From the NCBI GenBank assembly GCA_022592435.1, contig JABYQS010000003.1:248001-312000 (forward strand): a DNA stretch of 64,000 nucleotides, given 5' to 3'. Made by a program: the position numbers and the translations under genes. Positions 33,963-45,059 of the stretch are shown piece after piece. Source of the stretch: Cerioporus squamosus (taxonomy: Eukaryota; Basidiomycota; Agaricomycetes; Polyporales; Polyporaceae). How positions within the stretch are numbered: position 1 is the first letter of the stretch; each line of letters starts with the position of its first letter. The notes under the pieces are model-generated. The model made no database searches, was not told the origin of the DNA, and saw nothing but the letters and a program-made list of their open reading frames with translations.

Positions 33963-36900
33963 CTAATACACCTCGAGGACATACCGCTCCTCCTCCTTCA
34001 ACCCCTCCAAGAACGCGCCCGCCTTCTCGCGGTCCACGTCCGCATGCAGCTCCAGCGCGCCCACCAACGCCTCATACACGTCCGGCACAGGCCACGTCGG
34101 CCCACACAGGTAGAACACGCCCTTCTCGTCCCAGAGCATGCGCGCGAGGTCCGCCGCGTCCTCGCGCATCTTGTGCTGGATGTACACCTTGCGCGGGCCG
34201 TCGCGCGAGAACGCGAGCCCGGCGCGCGTGATCGTCTTGTCGAGGATGAACGCCTCGATCTCCTCCCCGTACAGGTACTCCTGCGACTGGTGCCGCGAGC
34301 CGAAGTAGTAGTACGTGGGCCCGACGGGGATGCCTTGCGAGGCGAGGAGAGCGTGGTACTGAAGGAAGGCGCGGAAGGGCGCGGCGCCGGTACCGAGACC
34401 CGCCATGATGATGGGCTGCGTGGGCTCAGGAGGAAGCTGGAGACGAACAGGAGACGTGAGTACGAGCATGAGACGGATGAGTAAGCGGTTCACATACCTT
34501 CATGACGGAGGGCTTGATCGAGACGGTCACCTTCTGGCCAACCTTGAGGCCGGCGAGGTACCTCGTGCACTGGCCATAGCGAGGTGATCCTGCCAAAGGG
34601 TTCAGTATATGCGACATTGCGCGCTGTGAGGGAGAACTCACCACTGGGCGTAACCCACTCGACGCTGACGACGAGCAAGTCAACGCGATCGCCTACGACG
34701 GCCTGGGAGCTCGCGATACTGTAATGACGAGGCTTGATGTCTCCAATGAGCTCGCAGAGCACCTCGATGCCCGGTCGCGCGGTCTCGTAGCGCTTGAGGA
34801 CGTCCGCGAACGTCACCGTGTCCTTCTCGCTCAGCTTCTTGAACGTCGCCGAGCCCTCCGGACTGCCGATGAACCGCAGCGAATACTTGTCCTCGATGCT
34901 GCTCGCATGCTCTGCGAGGTCCGTGTAGAACGTCTTCGTCGGCTTCCCGAACAGGTCCACCTGCTGCTGGAGGGCTTGGAAGACCGTGCGGGTGTGCATG
35001 CGCGTACCGTCGGAGCCGGGCACGGGGAGCGTGATGAGCTTCGCGGGGTCCACGCCATACCACGAGCAGAAGTCGAGCACCTCGGAGGCGTCGTTCCACC
35101 CGTGAACACCGAGTGCTTCGCCGATCTCGTACTTGAGCCCGGTGCCGCGCGTGTCGAACTCGAGGTGGAAGACGTTGCGGTCGTACTCGAGAGGCGTCAG
35201 CCGGCGGTTCACTGTGCAGGTGATGAGGAAGGTGCGCTCTGGGAGCTCTGGGCGCAGCGCAGGGTTCTGCTCGTGCGAGGATCCTGCAGCGAGGACGTCG
35301 GGAGGCGTGAACGCAGATGGAAGAGAATGTGCTTCGCGGCATCGTGCCAGGTGCCGAGTCTCGCCCCGTTAACGACGGTGTCGCCGTCGGCGGTCTCCAC
35401 CGAAATTGCGTTGAATTCGAAGTCCTTGAGCGGGGTCGCTGCAGGCTCTTCGGGGTCACGAGCTGCAGGCAATTCCACCTCGACCAGACCGTCCCACATG
35501 ACGTGCACAATCTTCGCGAGGTCGATACCCTGCACAGTGTCACCGAGGTCCTGCGCCGCAACCTTGCGCACGAGCTCCTCAGTCGCAACCTTGCCCAAGT
35601 ACAACCGGAGGAACGCGAGCAGCACGACCACATTCTCTGCAACTTTCTGGACATGGCTGTTACTTTGCGCCAACTCGGACGCAAGGCTCTTGGCATTGAT
35701 TGTGCAGACATGGAGCTGACGCTCCTGGATGAGCGCAACAACGTCCTTCGGCAGGCTGGAGGCGAGCTCGGACGCCGTCCAGTCGGTAACGATGAGGACA
35801 GGCGACCCAGGAGCTGCATGGCTAAGAACGTCATGGGACTTGAGCAGCGACTGATCCAGGATACCGACGAAGTTGGCCACGCCAGGACTCCGATGCGAGA
35901 TCGGGAGCACCGCGGAAAGCGGAACGAACGGAGAATTGTCGTTCCTCGGGGAAAGGACGATCCTGTCAGCCGTGACCCCTCCCTGCTTTGACAATGCATC
36001 GTGGTCGGAGAGCAAGCGGGAGGAGAGCGACCTGTGAGACAGGAAGGTCGTCTCCACCATTTTGGGGAGCGCAGCGAGCGACGAACCGAGCGTGCTGAAG
36101 AACAGCAACTTCTTGAGAGTAGGGCCCTCGAGAACATGAGCGGGCGCCGGGGTGGGTACGAGGTCGGCGATAAAGTCGACAAAGGCAGAGGGAACGGAAA
36201 GGAACTCCTGGGTGCGGGAGGGGACGATGCGATGGGACTTCACAAGCGGACCGGGCGTCAGGGGGCTCAACAGCGTCGAGAAAACGTCAAGGTAGAGCGT
36301 GCCCTGCGTGCTTTCCGTTGGTACATCGTCGAGAACGTGGATCTTCTTCACCGAAGAAGGGAGTACGCTGCGGAGAGCCTCTTCATTCCATGGCCGAAGG
36401 ACGCGAACGATGACCACCCCCAACCCGGAGATGCGGCTCGCAAGAGCCTTGGCCGTCAGCGCAAGCGGGCCGTTGACCAGGACAACCACAGTCTGGGCGT
36501 CGTGATCACCAGCATACTCGAAAGCACTGTATCCGGCCTTCTTGAGACCGTCCGAGAGGGTGAGACCAGGCTCCGGTAGGACGATAGGTGGGGTTGTAAC
36601 ATGGCCGGTCTCGCGGGTAGAACTGTGGTGGTCGAACAGATGGATGACATGCGTACCTGTCAGCTTGTACGACAAGGCAGCGAAGTCGAGGGCCTCCTGA
36701 GGAGTCGCGGACGCGAGTACCGTGAAGCCCTCCGGCAAGAGCGTCAGTGCGGGCGTGAACGGCGCGAGAGTGGGCGAGAGCACAAAATGCTCTCCCACGG
36801 GCGTCACGGTTGGGACTTGGATGACCAGCCTACTCGTAGGCGTTGCGGGGGGCAGGTAAGAGAGAGACTGGACCATCGCAGCCAATCCTGACGGGGTGGT

Positions 36901-37281
36901 ATACGCGGTCAGGACCGCACCCTTCGCGACATCCTTGCTGGACCCCTGCGAGAGACGTCCGACCAAGCTGAGGCCTGCACCCGCCCTGGTCTGCAAACTG
37001 ACGACGGGAGCAGTCTCTCCCCCTGCCTCTTCTGCATCCGCCCATGACTTGGTGAGTGTGCCGAAACCTGCTTGTTCCGCGAGGTCATAAACAAAGACAG
37101 AAGAGCTGGAAGCAGAGCGCGAAGCGAGGTATTCGACAAGCGTGGAAGCGGTTATAGCGCCAGACTCTGCAATCCTGTGGAGATCATTGGTCGCGCCCTT
37201 GAGCTTCGGGGTGGGAGGTGCCGAGAGTGTCGTTGTCGGCGAAAAGGGTGTTGATGCGCCAGACTGGAGAGGCGAGGCCAT
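33963..37281 (-). CDS. MET10: Sulfite reductase (NADPH) flavoprotein alpha subunit, frame broken once
   Basis: Minus strand, start at 37281 (MASPLQSGASTPFSP). Exons run 37281-34642 (with the break), 34589-34498 and 34436-33963. The first 650 residues are the pyruvate-oxidoreductase-like module of fungal Met10 (HRIAESGAITASTLVEYLAS, VFVYDLAEQAGFG, SPRNDNSPFVPLSAVLPISH). The FAD domain follows (VNRRLTPLEYDRNVFHLEFD, KPRHYSIASS) and then the NADPH domain (IIMAGLGTGAAPFRAFLQYH, YYYFGSRHQSQEYLYGEE, GVFYLCGPTW, EERYVLEVY). The subunit passes electrons from NADPH to the hemoprotein Met5 for sulfite reduction to sulfide. Near 35320 the frame slips by one base (KHILF is followed out of frame by PSAFTPPDVLAAGSS); one extra C in the TTCC run would repair it. 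Expected length is about 1070 residues, near the usual 1035. Confidence 0.9.
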
Positions 37282-37598
37282 GGCTCGAGTCTGCGCACGA
37301 CGAGGAGGGGGGAAAGTGAGACTGTGCTGAGCGCGGCATCGAGTTTTATTTGCGGCTGGCGTCGATTCCGAATGGCTGCGAGGGACGACCTCGTCAGCGT
37401 TCACCCGCCCAGAATGGTGCAAACTGTGCAAACGATGGCGTTATGCACAGCCACGTGACCGTGTTCTACCCAGCCCGTCGCGCGTCGCGTTCCGCGCGCT
37501 CCGTTGTTCCGTACCGGCTCGCTACGCACGATGACCAGCTCCGAGTCCTATTGCAGCTACGAAAACCTACAGCACACAGACAAGCCCGACTCCACTAA
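37282..37598. other. MET10 promoter and FUR1 3' region
   Basis: 317 bases with nothing coding recognised. A minus-strand AATAAAA near 37343, 60 bases before the MET10 start, is TATA-like. The stretch near 37390-37450 might hold an upstream control site, but no recognised sulfur-regulatory motif was found with confidence. Confidence 0.35.
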
Positions 37599-38680
37599 TC
37601 ACAATGCCTCTTTGTCCTTCAAGGTGTTGTACAAGCGATCACCCTAATCGCCGTATTAGCCGCGAAGGGGAGCGAATTCCAGATCGACTTGACGTACCGT
37701 GTCTCCCAGTCCAGGAGAGATCAATCCGTTTGGTGTCAGGTGCGGGTCCACCGCAGACACCCAGATCTGTCGCCCAATGAACATTCACGATCGAGAGATG
37801 TAAGTCGCTACTCACCTCGACGCCAGGATACTCCTTCTGCACTCGGCTCAGGCCATCCTGGGACGCGAGGACGCACAACAACTTGATGTGATTCACTGCA
37901 AGGGCAGTCTCCATCATGCACTGTCTGAGACCTGAATTTAAGCTGAGACTCACCAGGTATGCCCCACTCCAGGATCATGTTCAGGGCCGCACATGCCGTA
38001 CCTCCTGTGGCGATAAGAGGGTCAAGCAAGAACACCTGGTCGACGGTTGGGTTTGGCGGAAGCTTAGCATAGTCTACCGCGGACATACACCGTCATCAGC
38101 AGCTGTGCATAAGTGACGAGGATGCTGCGGCACACATACATTCGACGGGCTGGAGAGACACCTTCTCCCTGAAGATCCCGAGATGATAGACGCGTGCTGC
38201 ACTGTAAGATGCGCCCATATCGTGTCAGAATCATCGACCTGTGTCTGAGCATAGCTCAGAGCTATGACGTACGGGAATAGATCCAACAGTGCATCCGTCA
38301 TGCCCAACCCAGCGCGCAGAATCGGGGTGAGACCGATTTTGGGCTTGATGACTGACCCAGTGAATGGTCCAACCGGCGTTTCCTGTCAAGAACATTCGGA
38401 ATTGCGAACTAGGTTACGATGTGAGCCTCTCGTGGAGGAGGAACGAAACTCACCCCGCTGAACGTCTCTTCCTCGAGATCGCGGCTCGCCTCAATACCCA
38501 GTATCATGCTGATGTCCCGGATGCCCTGAGATGGATGTAGACTCAGTATCACCAGCACACAGTGTACATCCTAGGGGCACACACCTCGCGGAACTCCTTC
38601 CCGGTCGTGCTCATCTGACGCAGTTTCGACAGACGCGCGTTTACGAGCGGGTGCTTGAGGACATGGACCTTGTCAGTCAT
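37599..38680 (-). CDS. FUR1: Uracil phosphoribosyltransferase
   Basis: Eight exons on the minus strand (38680-38585, 38525-38454, 38382-38273, 38201-38140, 38073-37954, 37895-37816, 37766-37698, 37643-37599) give 217 residues, essentially the yeast Fur1 length. Motifs are in order: VHVLKHPLVNARLSKLR, STTGKEFREGIRDIS, GLTPILRAGLGMTDALLDLF, ARVYHLGIFREKVSLQPVEY, then the PRPP-binding loop VFLLDPLIATGGTACAAL, and at the end the uracil-recognition region AVDPHLTPNGLISPGLGDTG DRLYN. The enzyme salvages uracil to UMP and also activates 5-fluorouracil in fungi. The last exon is 15 codons. All junctions are GT-AG and the frame closes exactly. It lies 318 bases downstream of the MET10 start, same strand, with no evidence for functional linkage. 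Confidence 0.94.
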
Positions 38681-40395
38681 CGCGAACAACTCCTTGTTAG
38701 GCTAGCAGTTTCTCTAGAGGGTGGTTCGAAGGAGTTGGCACTGAGAAGAACAGCGAGGGATGCGGGGTAGATGGCGGTGAGTGGAAGGGGTGCATCCGAC
38801 GCCGGAACGAGGCTCATGTGCCACTTCTGCGCCTGCCATGATACGCCTGGCCTGATCGGGAGCGAGGCTGCAGCATGACCAGCTAGTTATCGTGGACGCA
38901 TAGGCGCGGATGAACGACGATATGAACAGCGAGTGTAGATACCGATTGAAGGCAGGCGGACGATTGGTCGATAGTAGGTACTTTTCAGGGATTAACCTAA
39001 CATCATGAACGTCGTCCGGGCCCCTTTGTCCATTCGGCAATCGCCGAGATGGTACTGTTCAGCGTAATCAAGCTGTAGAGACTACTATCACTGAGCGACC
39101 ACAGGTTGGTGAAGTTCACCTGGTCGATCACCGGGGGCGTTCAGCTGGTATGTACTGGGAAAGTGGTGAGTAGTCAACCAATCGCAGATCGAGACGCTGG
39201 CGAAAGTCCACCCAGTTCCTCCGTGTTTGTGTTGCGACTTTTCAACCAGATTTTGCCGGGATTCACTGCTTTGCAGAAAGCCCGAAAAGGGTGATTACTT
39301 ACCATACAGTTGTTGAAGCTTCCTCCCGTGAATGCACACGAGGCGGCAATTGGGTGGTGCAAACAGAGCTAGCGATACTGTACAATGCAGCCTAACAGTG
39401 TCCATTCACGTAGTGAACGAAGAATACATGAAAGTGTGCGATAGATACTGTAATCAATGCATATGAAAGCTCCGGAGTCGCAATGCCGGACACCCTTCAG
39501 CTGCAAGGCTACCGCCTGCTATTGCAGCCGTGGCTCGTGCGCTGGCGAGCACGATCCCTGTGTCCTCAGGCTCAACGACATATCACCTCGTCGAACCAGC
39601 AGCTTCACGGCCTGTACACTACAAAGAAAATAAGTAAGACCATTGTCAACCATAGAAAACGCGGCATGTACCTTGCTGCACCGTCTGGATCTTCTGCATA
39701 CTCGTCTTCGCCCACACCTCTCCCCGCAGCCATCGGGTCCTTCGTCCACGTCAATGAGCGGGTTTCTGACCTGATTCACCCGTGTAGCCCCAGGATTCAG
39801 AGCACAGAAAGTTGGCCAGCGTTGACAGCAAAGTGCGTGCAGATAGATACCATAGCCACCAGTAGGAGCAAGCAACGATGGTCCAGATTAGACACCAGAT
39901 CCAAGACTAGGAGAGAAGCGTGCATGTCAGTGAATGAAGCCCAGGGAAGCAAGAGAGACCGTGACGCGTGAAGGTAGTGGGCCCGGAGGAACGCGCGTCG
40001 CCCGCCGTCGCGACTGGAGATCCTGCTGAGGCTGCGAATTGCCGAGCGACTCTAGGGCAGGCACGCTCGTACTTCACGACGGCCTGCTCGCACCGAATGC
40101 AGGCGCCCATGACTCGAGTTGCGCCGTGCGGGGAAGCTGTCCGCTAATGCCAGTGGGTTTGCGTGGTACCGCATTCACTAACACGATCACCCGTCACCAG
40201 TTTATCACCGCTTTGTACGGTGAACACAACATTTCACCCGACAAACGCTGCCCTCTCCCCACTTTCCGGGCACGCAGTGTATGTACTAGAACAGCAAGCG
40301 AGTCACTATAAGTACGATTGAACACCATGGTACAGGTACAAAGTTGTTGCGTAGCATCAATGCAAGCAGTCGTGTGGACTCAACCAACCTCGCCT
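38681..40395. other. 1.7 kb region with an unresolved minus-strand candidate
   Basis: Nothing firm. On the minus strand a frame from 40110 begins MGACIRCEQAVVKYERACPR and is open for 67 codons. Further down, near 39760-39620, a frame reads LTWTKDPMAAGRGVGEDEYA and ends in a hydrophobic MVLLIFFVVYRP stop. They could be exons of one small gene with an N-terminal MGAC (possible lipid-anchor) and a C-terminal hydrophobic tail, but I could not join them. The interval 38700-39480 shows no coding pattern. Confidence 0.3.
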
Positions 40396-41347
40396 TCAAG
40401 CGGCTTGGACGGCAGCCACGAAGCTCTCCAGGTCAGTCGGCAACATGTCGTACGGATTCTGGTTGTTGGCCTGAACGTCGTCCGTCACATAGAACGCCTT
40501 GATACGGTCAGTCGTGATCAGCTGCGAGATGAGGGACGTCGACGGGGTAGATGGGCCGTCATGGAGCACGACGGCCTGTTTCGAGGCGGGGGTCGAAGAG
40601 TTCAGAGAGAGCTGGCTAGGGCTACCGCACTAACATCAGCACGGCATGAGCAAACAAGCTCGAGAGTCATCTTACGTGAACTGATTGAAGAAGTTCTCTG
40701 CAGTTAGCAGGAGGTCGGCAAGGTTGTAGTACCGGGTGTCCTGCGGGGCGGACCCGGGGTTCAAGGCCACCTGCAGTAACCCATCGAGCATGTCAGTAGG
40801 GTGAACTGATGCATAACGTGACTACCACTCTGGACGCACGAAATTGAATAGCGAACTCGCATGAGACGTGAACGTTTGATACGTCGCGAAGTCCGCCGAA
40901 AGGCCAGATACCTGGTCAAAAAAGATCCCATCCGGCCTGTACGCGACCGCCCATCCATTGTACGTGTTGATATCCGTGGTTGCCCTCGCCTGGTGGCTCG
41001 ATGTGCCCTCGAACGTCGCGACATATCCAAGTACGACGACATTCGGCTTGTTTAGCAGTTGCGGGATACATTGTTGGTATTCTGGCCCTGCCTGTGTGTT
41101 CGGGTTCCCGGGGCCGCTGTTCGGGTTTATGATGGTCCAAAACGGGACCGTGGGGTGCGCGGTGATGCTGTGTCCCGACGTGTTAGTGACAGCCTCAGGA
41201 AGGATCAGTACGTAGTACTCACGTGCTAAGCAGAGGTGCCCAGCCAGAACAGTCGGGACTTCCGACGGGGTTGATGTAAAGCGGGATCAGCACTCCGGAC
41301 GACAGGGTGGCGGCGGCAGCAGCCGCGGCACGGGGGAGGTTGTACAT
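40396..41347 (-). CDS. Spherulation-specific family 4 (GH135-like) protein
   Basis: Four exons on the minus strand (41347-41223, 41167-40840, 40770-40676, 40621-40396) give 257 residues. The family signature begins immediately: GVLIPLYINPVGSPDCSGWA, then ITAHPTVPFWTIINPNSGPG, VVVLGYVATFEGT, INTYNGWAVAYRPDGIFFDQ, VALNPGSAPQDTRYYNLADL and the C-terminal YVTDDVQANNQNPYDMLPTD. Spherulin-4 proteins include Aspergillus Sph3, a GH135 hydrolase of galactosaminogalactan; that activity is known there but only inferred here. The leader MYNLPRAAAAAAATLSS is short and not a typical signal peptide, so secretion is uncertain. Asp-rich motifs IFFDQV and TYNG may form the active site of the (beta/alpha) barrel. 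The frame closes exactly. Confidence 0.88.
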
Positions 41348-42336
41348 GATGGACTGTCGCTCCCTACTCAACAAAGCAGACGAGTAAGCGCAACTAGAAG
41401 ACGAGCAGCGTTGCTCGAATATATAGTCGTCTTGAAGTCTAGGCTTCTCCGTCCTCGTCGCGTGAAAGCCACGGTGATTGATACACCGCCACCATGCGTG
41501 AACCGGAGAGATCGCAACCAGGGAACAGGTGTTCATGCGGATGATCGGTACTGGACTGCGGACGCGACAACATGGAGTCAGCATGCTGTTCACCATGAGT
41601 ATAGTTTCATCCTACTCGAATCAAAAGCCGTCGGCGCGAGCATGCCAATGACAGTTCCGTGAGAGACCGGACGTACAGGTAACTTATGTATGTACTGTAA
41701 TCTTCTATGCTGCACTACCTGACGATTAGCTTAGTTCTGAAAGGACCTTATGACCTCACCAGTGAGACAATTTGGAGGTCATGACGAGTAGACTCTTGTC
41801 AGGTTTCTCGGGACGCCGGTTGCTGCATTGTAGTACCTTTGGAGCAGGTTCCGCCGTGTCAGAAAGTACGAAACCATCCGAAGATCTTGCGGAAATAGCG
41901 TGCACCTGGACATTCAGGACGCATGATCCTGTCACGGTGAAACTCGATCACATAGAAGGCGTCGAGCCCAGGTCTACGCTCACGCAACACTTGTCAGCGA
42001 GGAGCTACTCCAGCGTATTTTGAGAAAGAAGGTAGGCACATACCGGCAATATGTGGGCGTCGCCCTCAGGTGCCACAGCCTCCAGTTGGCCCACCATTCA
42101 CAAAGCAACTGACGAGAAGCCTCCCGGACGGGACGCTCATCGTGCAATCGACCGTGCTTTGACACTGAAAGGAGCGGAATCCCGCGGTAGGTGGCATATG
42201 GTAGGCCGGGGTCCTTGAGTAATCTCCTACAGACCAAATGTATGTCCAGCGAACTTCAGAGCCAAGATAGCGTCAAGCCTGGCTCAGAGTGGTCGATACA
42301 TACGGTTATACGAGGTGAGGGCGTTGTGAGTGCGAC
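41348..42336. other. Promoter of the spherulin-4 gene and relic downstream of kinase copy A
   Basis: A minus-strand TATATAT at 41419-41425 lies 72 bases before the spherulin-4 start and is a likely TATA box. At 42180-42330 the DNA resembles 43615-43745 downstream of the second kinase gene (shared GAGCCAAGATAG...GTCAAG and GTCCTTGAGTAA segments), so it is part of the tandem duplication. The equivalent frame here (TLSWL) stops at once. No gene called. Confidence 0.45.
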
Positions 42337-43446
42337 TCAGAAGTGAAACGTAGGGCCGGTGGCACGGTAAATCGAGCATGCTCGGGCGTCGAGAGAATCC
42401 CCCACTGGATTGAGCGCCCCCGCTGCATCAAAGATCCATCCGATGAAGGCAATCATCCAGAGTGCCTCACGCACACCGGGTCGACAACGACATACGGCGG
42501 TGCATCCTTGCTCATTGCCCACGAGCCATGTGGCGTAGCGGCGGAGTATCCAAGGTTGAGGTCGGTCGCGATAGTACACCCACTATCGTAGCAAGGTCAG
42601 AACGGATTCCATACACCAGTCTTGGCTCACCTTACTTTCAGCAGCGTCTGGAAGGTGCAACCGAGGCAGTATACGTCCCATGAAAAGGGATCGAGGCGCG
42701 TTATTCCTTGGGGCTTTGGTACCTGCGTCGGCGGCAGTTCGGTGGATGGCTGGCGTCCGGCGGGACCCAGATCAAAGCAATGAGACACGCCGAAGTCGAT
42801 TATGTAGATCTTCCCGAGTTCGACACAATCGTGGAGCGGTATATGGTACTCTAGCGCCTCCACGAAGTTATTGATGGCCACGTCCTGTGCATCATTCCAT
42901 GAGTAGATATATACTCTAGCAGAGATTGTATCTCACCATGTGAGCGATCCTTTGACTATGAAGCATTTCCACAGCCTGAAAGGTAGAGTGATGAATGAAA
43001 ATATACGTGATATGTAAAGGACGAACCTCCACCATCTGGCGGAAATTGCAGACCAAGGACGCGAAGTCCCATGTCGATATGTCCGCAGTCATCAGGTTAG
43101 TCAAGCATGGCATGATAACGAATGGGCGTGGAGTGTCGGATTGAACGACGATGCTTGGCAGTATATGGTCGCGAGAGGCCAAGTCGAGTCGAAGGAGCTT
43201 GTCATAGACAGAGGCTTCTTCGCTAGTAGCAACTGTGATCTTGACCGCAAATGTGGGAGGATGAGTAGAGTAGACTTGTGCCTAGCAAGTGCACCATCAG
43301 CCTCGTCCTGACAAGCAATAGTTTGAACTGACAGGCTTGAGGGCGTACACCAGATGAATGTCCCTCGAGGTCACCTCCGCATGATTTGACAGCCATGCCG
43401 GGGGGTAAAACGATTCCCTGAAGCGCTGCAAGTCCAATTCAGACAT
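42337..43446 (-). CDS. Protein kinase-like protein, tandem copy A
   Basis: Five exons on the minus strand (43446-43333, 43281-43027, 42975-42937, 42884-42636, 42582-42337) give 300 residues. Kinase landmarks are the beta-3 lysine in TFAVKITVATSEEASVYDKL (with a following Glu for the salt bridge), a hinge-like RPFVIMPCLTNL, the helix FRQMVEAVEMLHSQRIAHMD, the catalytic loop HMDVAINNF (His-Met-Asp in place of His-Arg-Asp), DFG in KIYIIDFGVSH, and a short activation segment before LDPFSWDVYCLG (the helix-F Asp). A Gly-rich loop is not evident in the N-terminus (LQRFRESFYPPAWLSNHAEV). Catalytic Asp, Asn, Lys and DFG are present, so activity is possible. The substrate is unknown. The exon pattern is nearly identical to copy B. 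Confidence 0.85.
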
Positions 43447-43944
43447 AGTGGTAGGTGGTCGCCGGTAAGTGCTATGAGGCTGGTTGCAACAGAAAGGACC
43501 TACGTTTGGCCTGAGAACAATAGCAAGGCCACGGCCAGTGGGTACAAAGCAACATCAGGAAGAACCGCAAATCTCCGGAGTGTCCTGCGAAGCTCTGGTG
43601 AGCTCGCGAGCGCGGTAAGGCCGTCGTCCTTGAGTAAGCACGGTCTATCACTGAGCAGATGAGTGCACAGCAGCCTTGAGAGCCAAGATAGAGTCAAGTC
43701 TAGCTTGGCATCGTCGAAATTAGCAACAACGTTGTGAGTTAACGTAGGCGTCAAGACTGGCTAATTCGCACGATCCGGGTCCGGCCAATGGCATAAATCT
43801 GCATTCAACGCTCACTTCGAGTGGTTTGTTCGTGCTGGCAAATGCGTGTAGTGTTGCGCATAGATTGATATTGATACCCACAGCGCGACTGGGGAGACGG
43901 GAGTTGGGTAAGAGCAAGTCCATGGTATATGCTAATAGCTACTA
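43447..43944. other. Spacer between tandem kinase genes with a small relic frame
   Basis: Minus strand 43754-43500 is open for 84 codons (KLDLTLSWLSRLLCTHLLSD and later SSPELRRTLRRFAVLP). Its DNA is partly repeated beyond copy A near 42200, where the frame is broken. I regard it as a decayed downstream gene that was duplicated along with the kinase, not as a confident CDS. The promoter of kinase copy A also lies here. Confidence 0.4.
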
Positions 43945-45059
43945 TCACGGAGGACTCCGATTCGGACGCAATGCTCGCCATCTGAACATAGAGGTGAAGG
44001 CGTTCCGGAGAAGATCCACCGCTCGCTTGAAGACCCCCGCGGCATCAACTATCCATCCGATGAAGGTGATCACCAAGAGGGCCTTGCGTGCGCTGGGTCG
44101 ACATTGGCACACGGTGCTACACCCTAGCTCATTGCCGACGAGCCATGCGGCGTAGCGACGGAGCACCCATGGTTGTGGTTGGTCGCCATATACCCACTGT
44201 CGTAACGGGCTTAGTATCGAATCTGCGCAAGCCATGGCCCAACTTACTCTCAACAGCGTCTGAAACGTGAAACCGAGGCAGTATACATCCCATGAAAAGG
44301 GATCGAGGCGCGTGATGCCCAATGGCTTCGGTACTTGCGACGGCGGCAGTTCAGTAGAGATCTGGCGTCCGGGGCCCAGCTCATATTGATGAGATACTCC
44401 GAAGTCGATTATGTAGATCTTCCCGAGTTCGAGAGAGTCGTGAAGTGACATATGTTGCTTCATCGCCACCACGAAATTGTTCACAGCTACGTCCTGCAGT
44501 GCATTGATCGTGAGGATCCACAGGCAGACTTCACAGTATATCTCACCATGTGAGCGATTCTGTGGCTATGAAGCATCTCCACAGCCTATCAGGTGTACTT
44601 GTGAAAAGTATGAAGTCTCGATTGCATGAAACGACGAACCTCTACCATCTGGCGGAAGCTACGGGTAAAGGACATGAAGTCCCACTTCTGCAGGCCCGCA
44701 TTCGTCAGGTCGGTCAAGCATGGCATGATAACAAATGGGCGTTGGGCGCTCCTCCGAACAACGGTGCAAGGTAACACATGGTTGCGAGAGGCCGGATCGA
44801 GTTGAAAAAGCTTCTCATAGATGCTAGCTTCCTCGCTAGTGGCGTCTGTGATCTTCACCGCGAATTTCTTGGGTGAAGTACAATAGACTTGTCCCTGGTA
44901 GCGGTACTATCAGTCCCGTCCTGACGGCTAGTAGTGTGTACTGACAGGCTTGAGGGCGTACACAAGGTGGATGTCCCTCGAAGTCACCTCTGTATGATTC
45001 GCTAGCCATGCCGGAGGGTTGAGTGATTCCGTGAAGCGTTGTAAGTCCGAGTCAGACAT
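43945..45059 (-). CDS. Protein kinase-like protein, tandem copy B
   Basis: Five exons on the minus strand (45059-44946, 44894-44640, 44585-44547, 44493-44248, 44196-43945) give 301 residues. Exon lengths of 114, 255 and 39 bases are identical to copy A, and the two last exons differ by 3 and 6 bases. The same landmarks appear: KFAVKITDATSEEASIYEKL, RPFVIMPCLTDL, the catalytic loop AHMDVAVNNF, YIIDFGVSHQYELG, ITRLDPFSWDVYCLG. In exon 2, 53 of 85 residues match copy A by my count. The C-terminal lobe is short and ends in a basic tail (LRNAFTSMFRWRALRPNRS). The last intron (44197-44247, 51 bases) is in frame. The two genes point the same way with 498 bases between them, as expected for tandem duplication. 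Confidence 0.85.

Noticed and set aside
35300..35345. A 29-base intron that could repair the MET10 frame
   Set aside because: The donor GTTCAC is poor, the length is below plausible fungal introns, and it would delete residues that look conserved.
34724..35719. 331-codon plus-strand open frame
   Set aside because: Antisense shadow of the MET10 FAD domain caused by high GC content.
34680..36182. A 500-codon open frame on the minus strand
   Set aside because: It is a shifted frame of MET10; the in-frame translation carries the conserved domains, whereas this one is Arg/Ser-rich without motifs.
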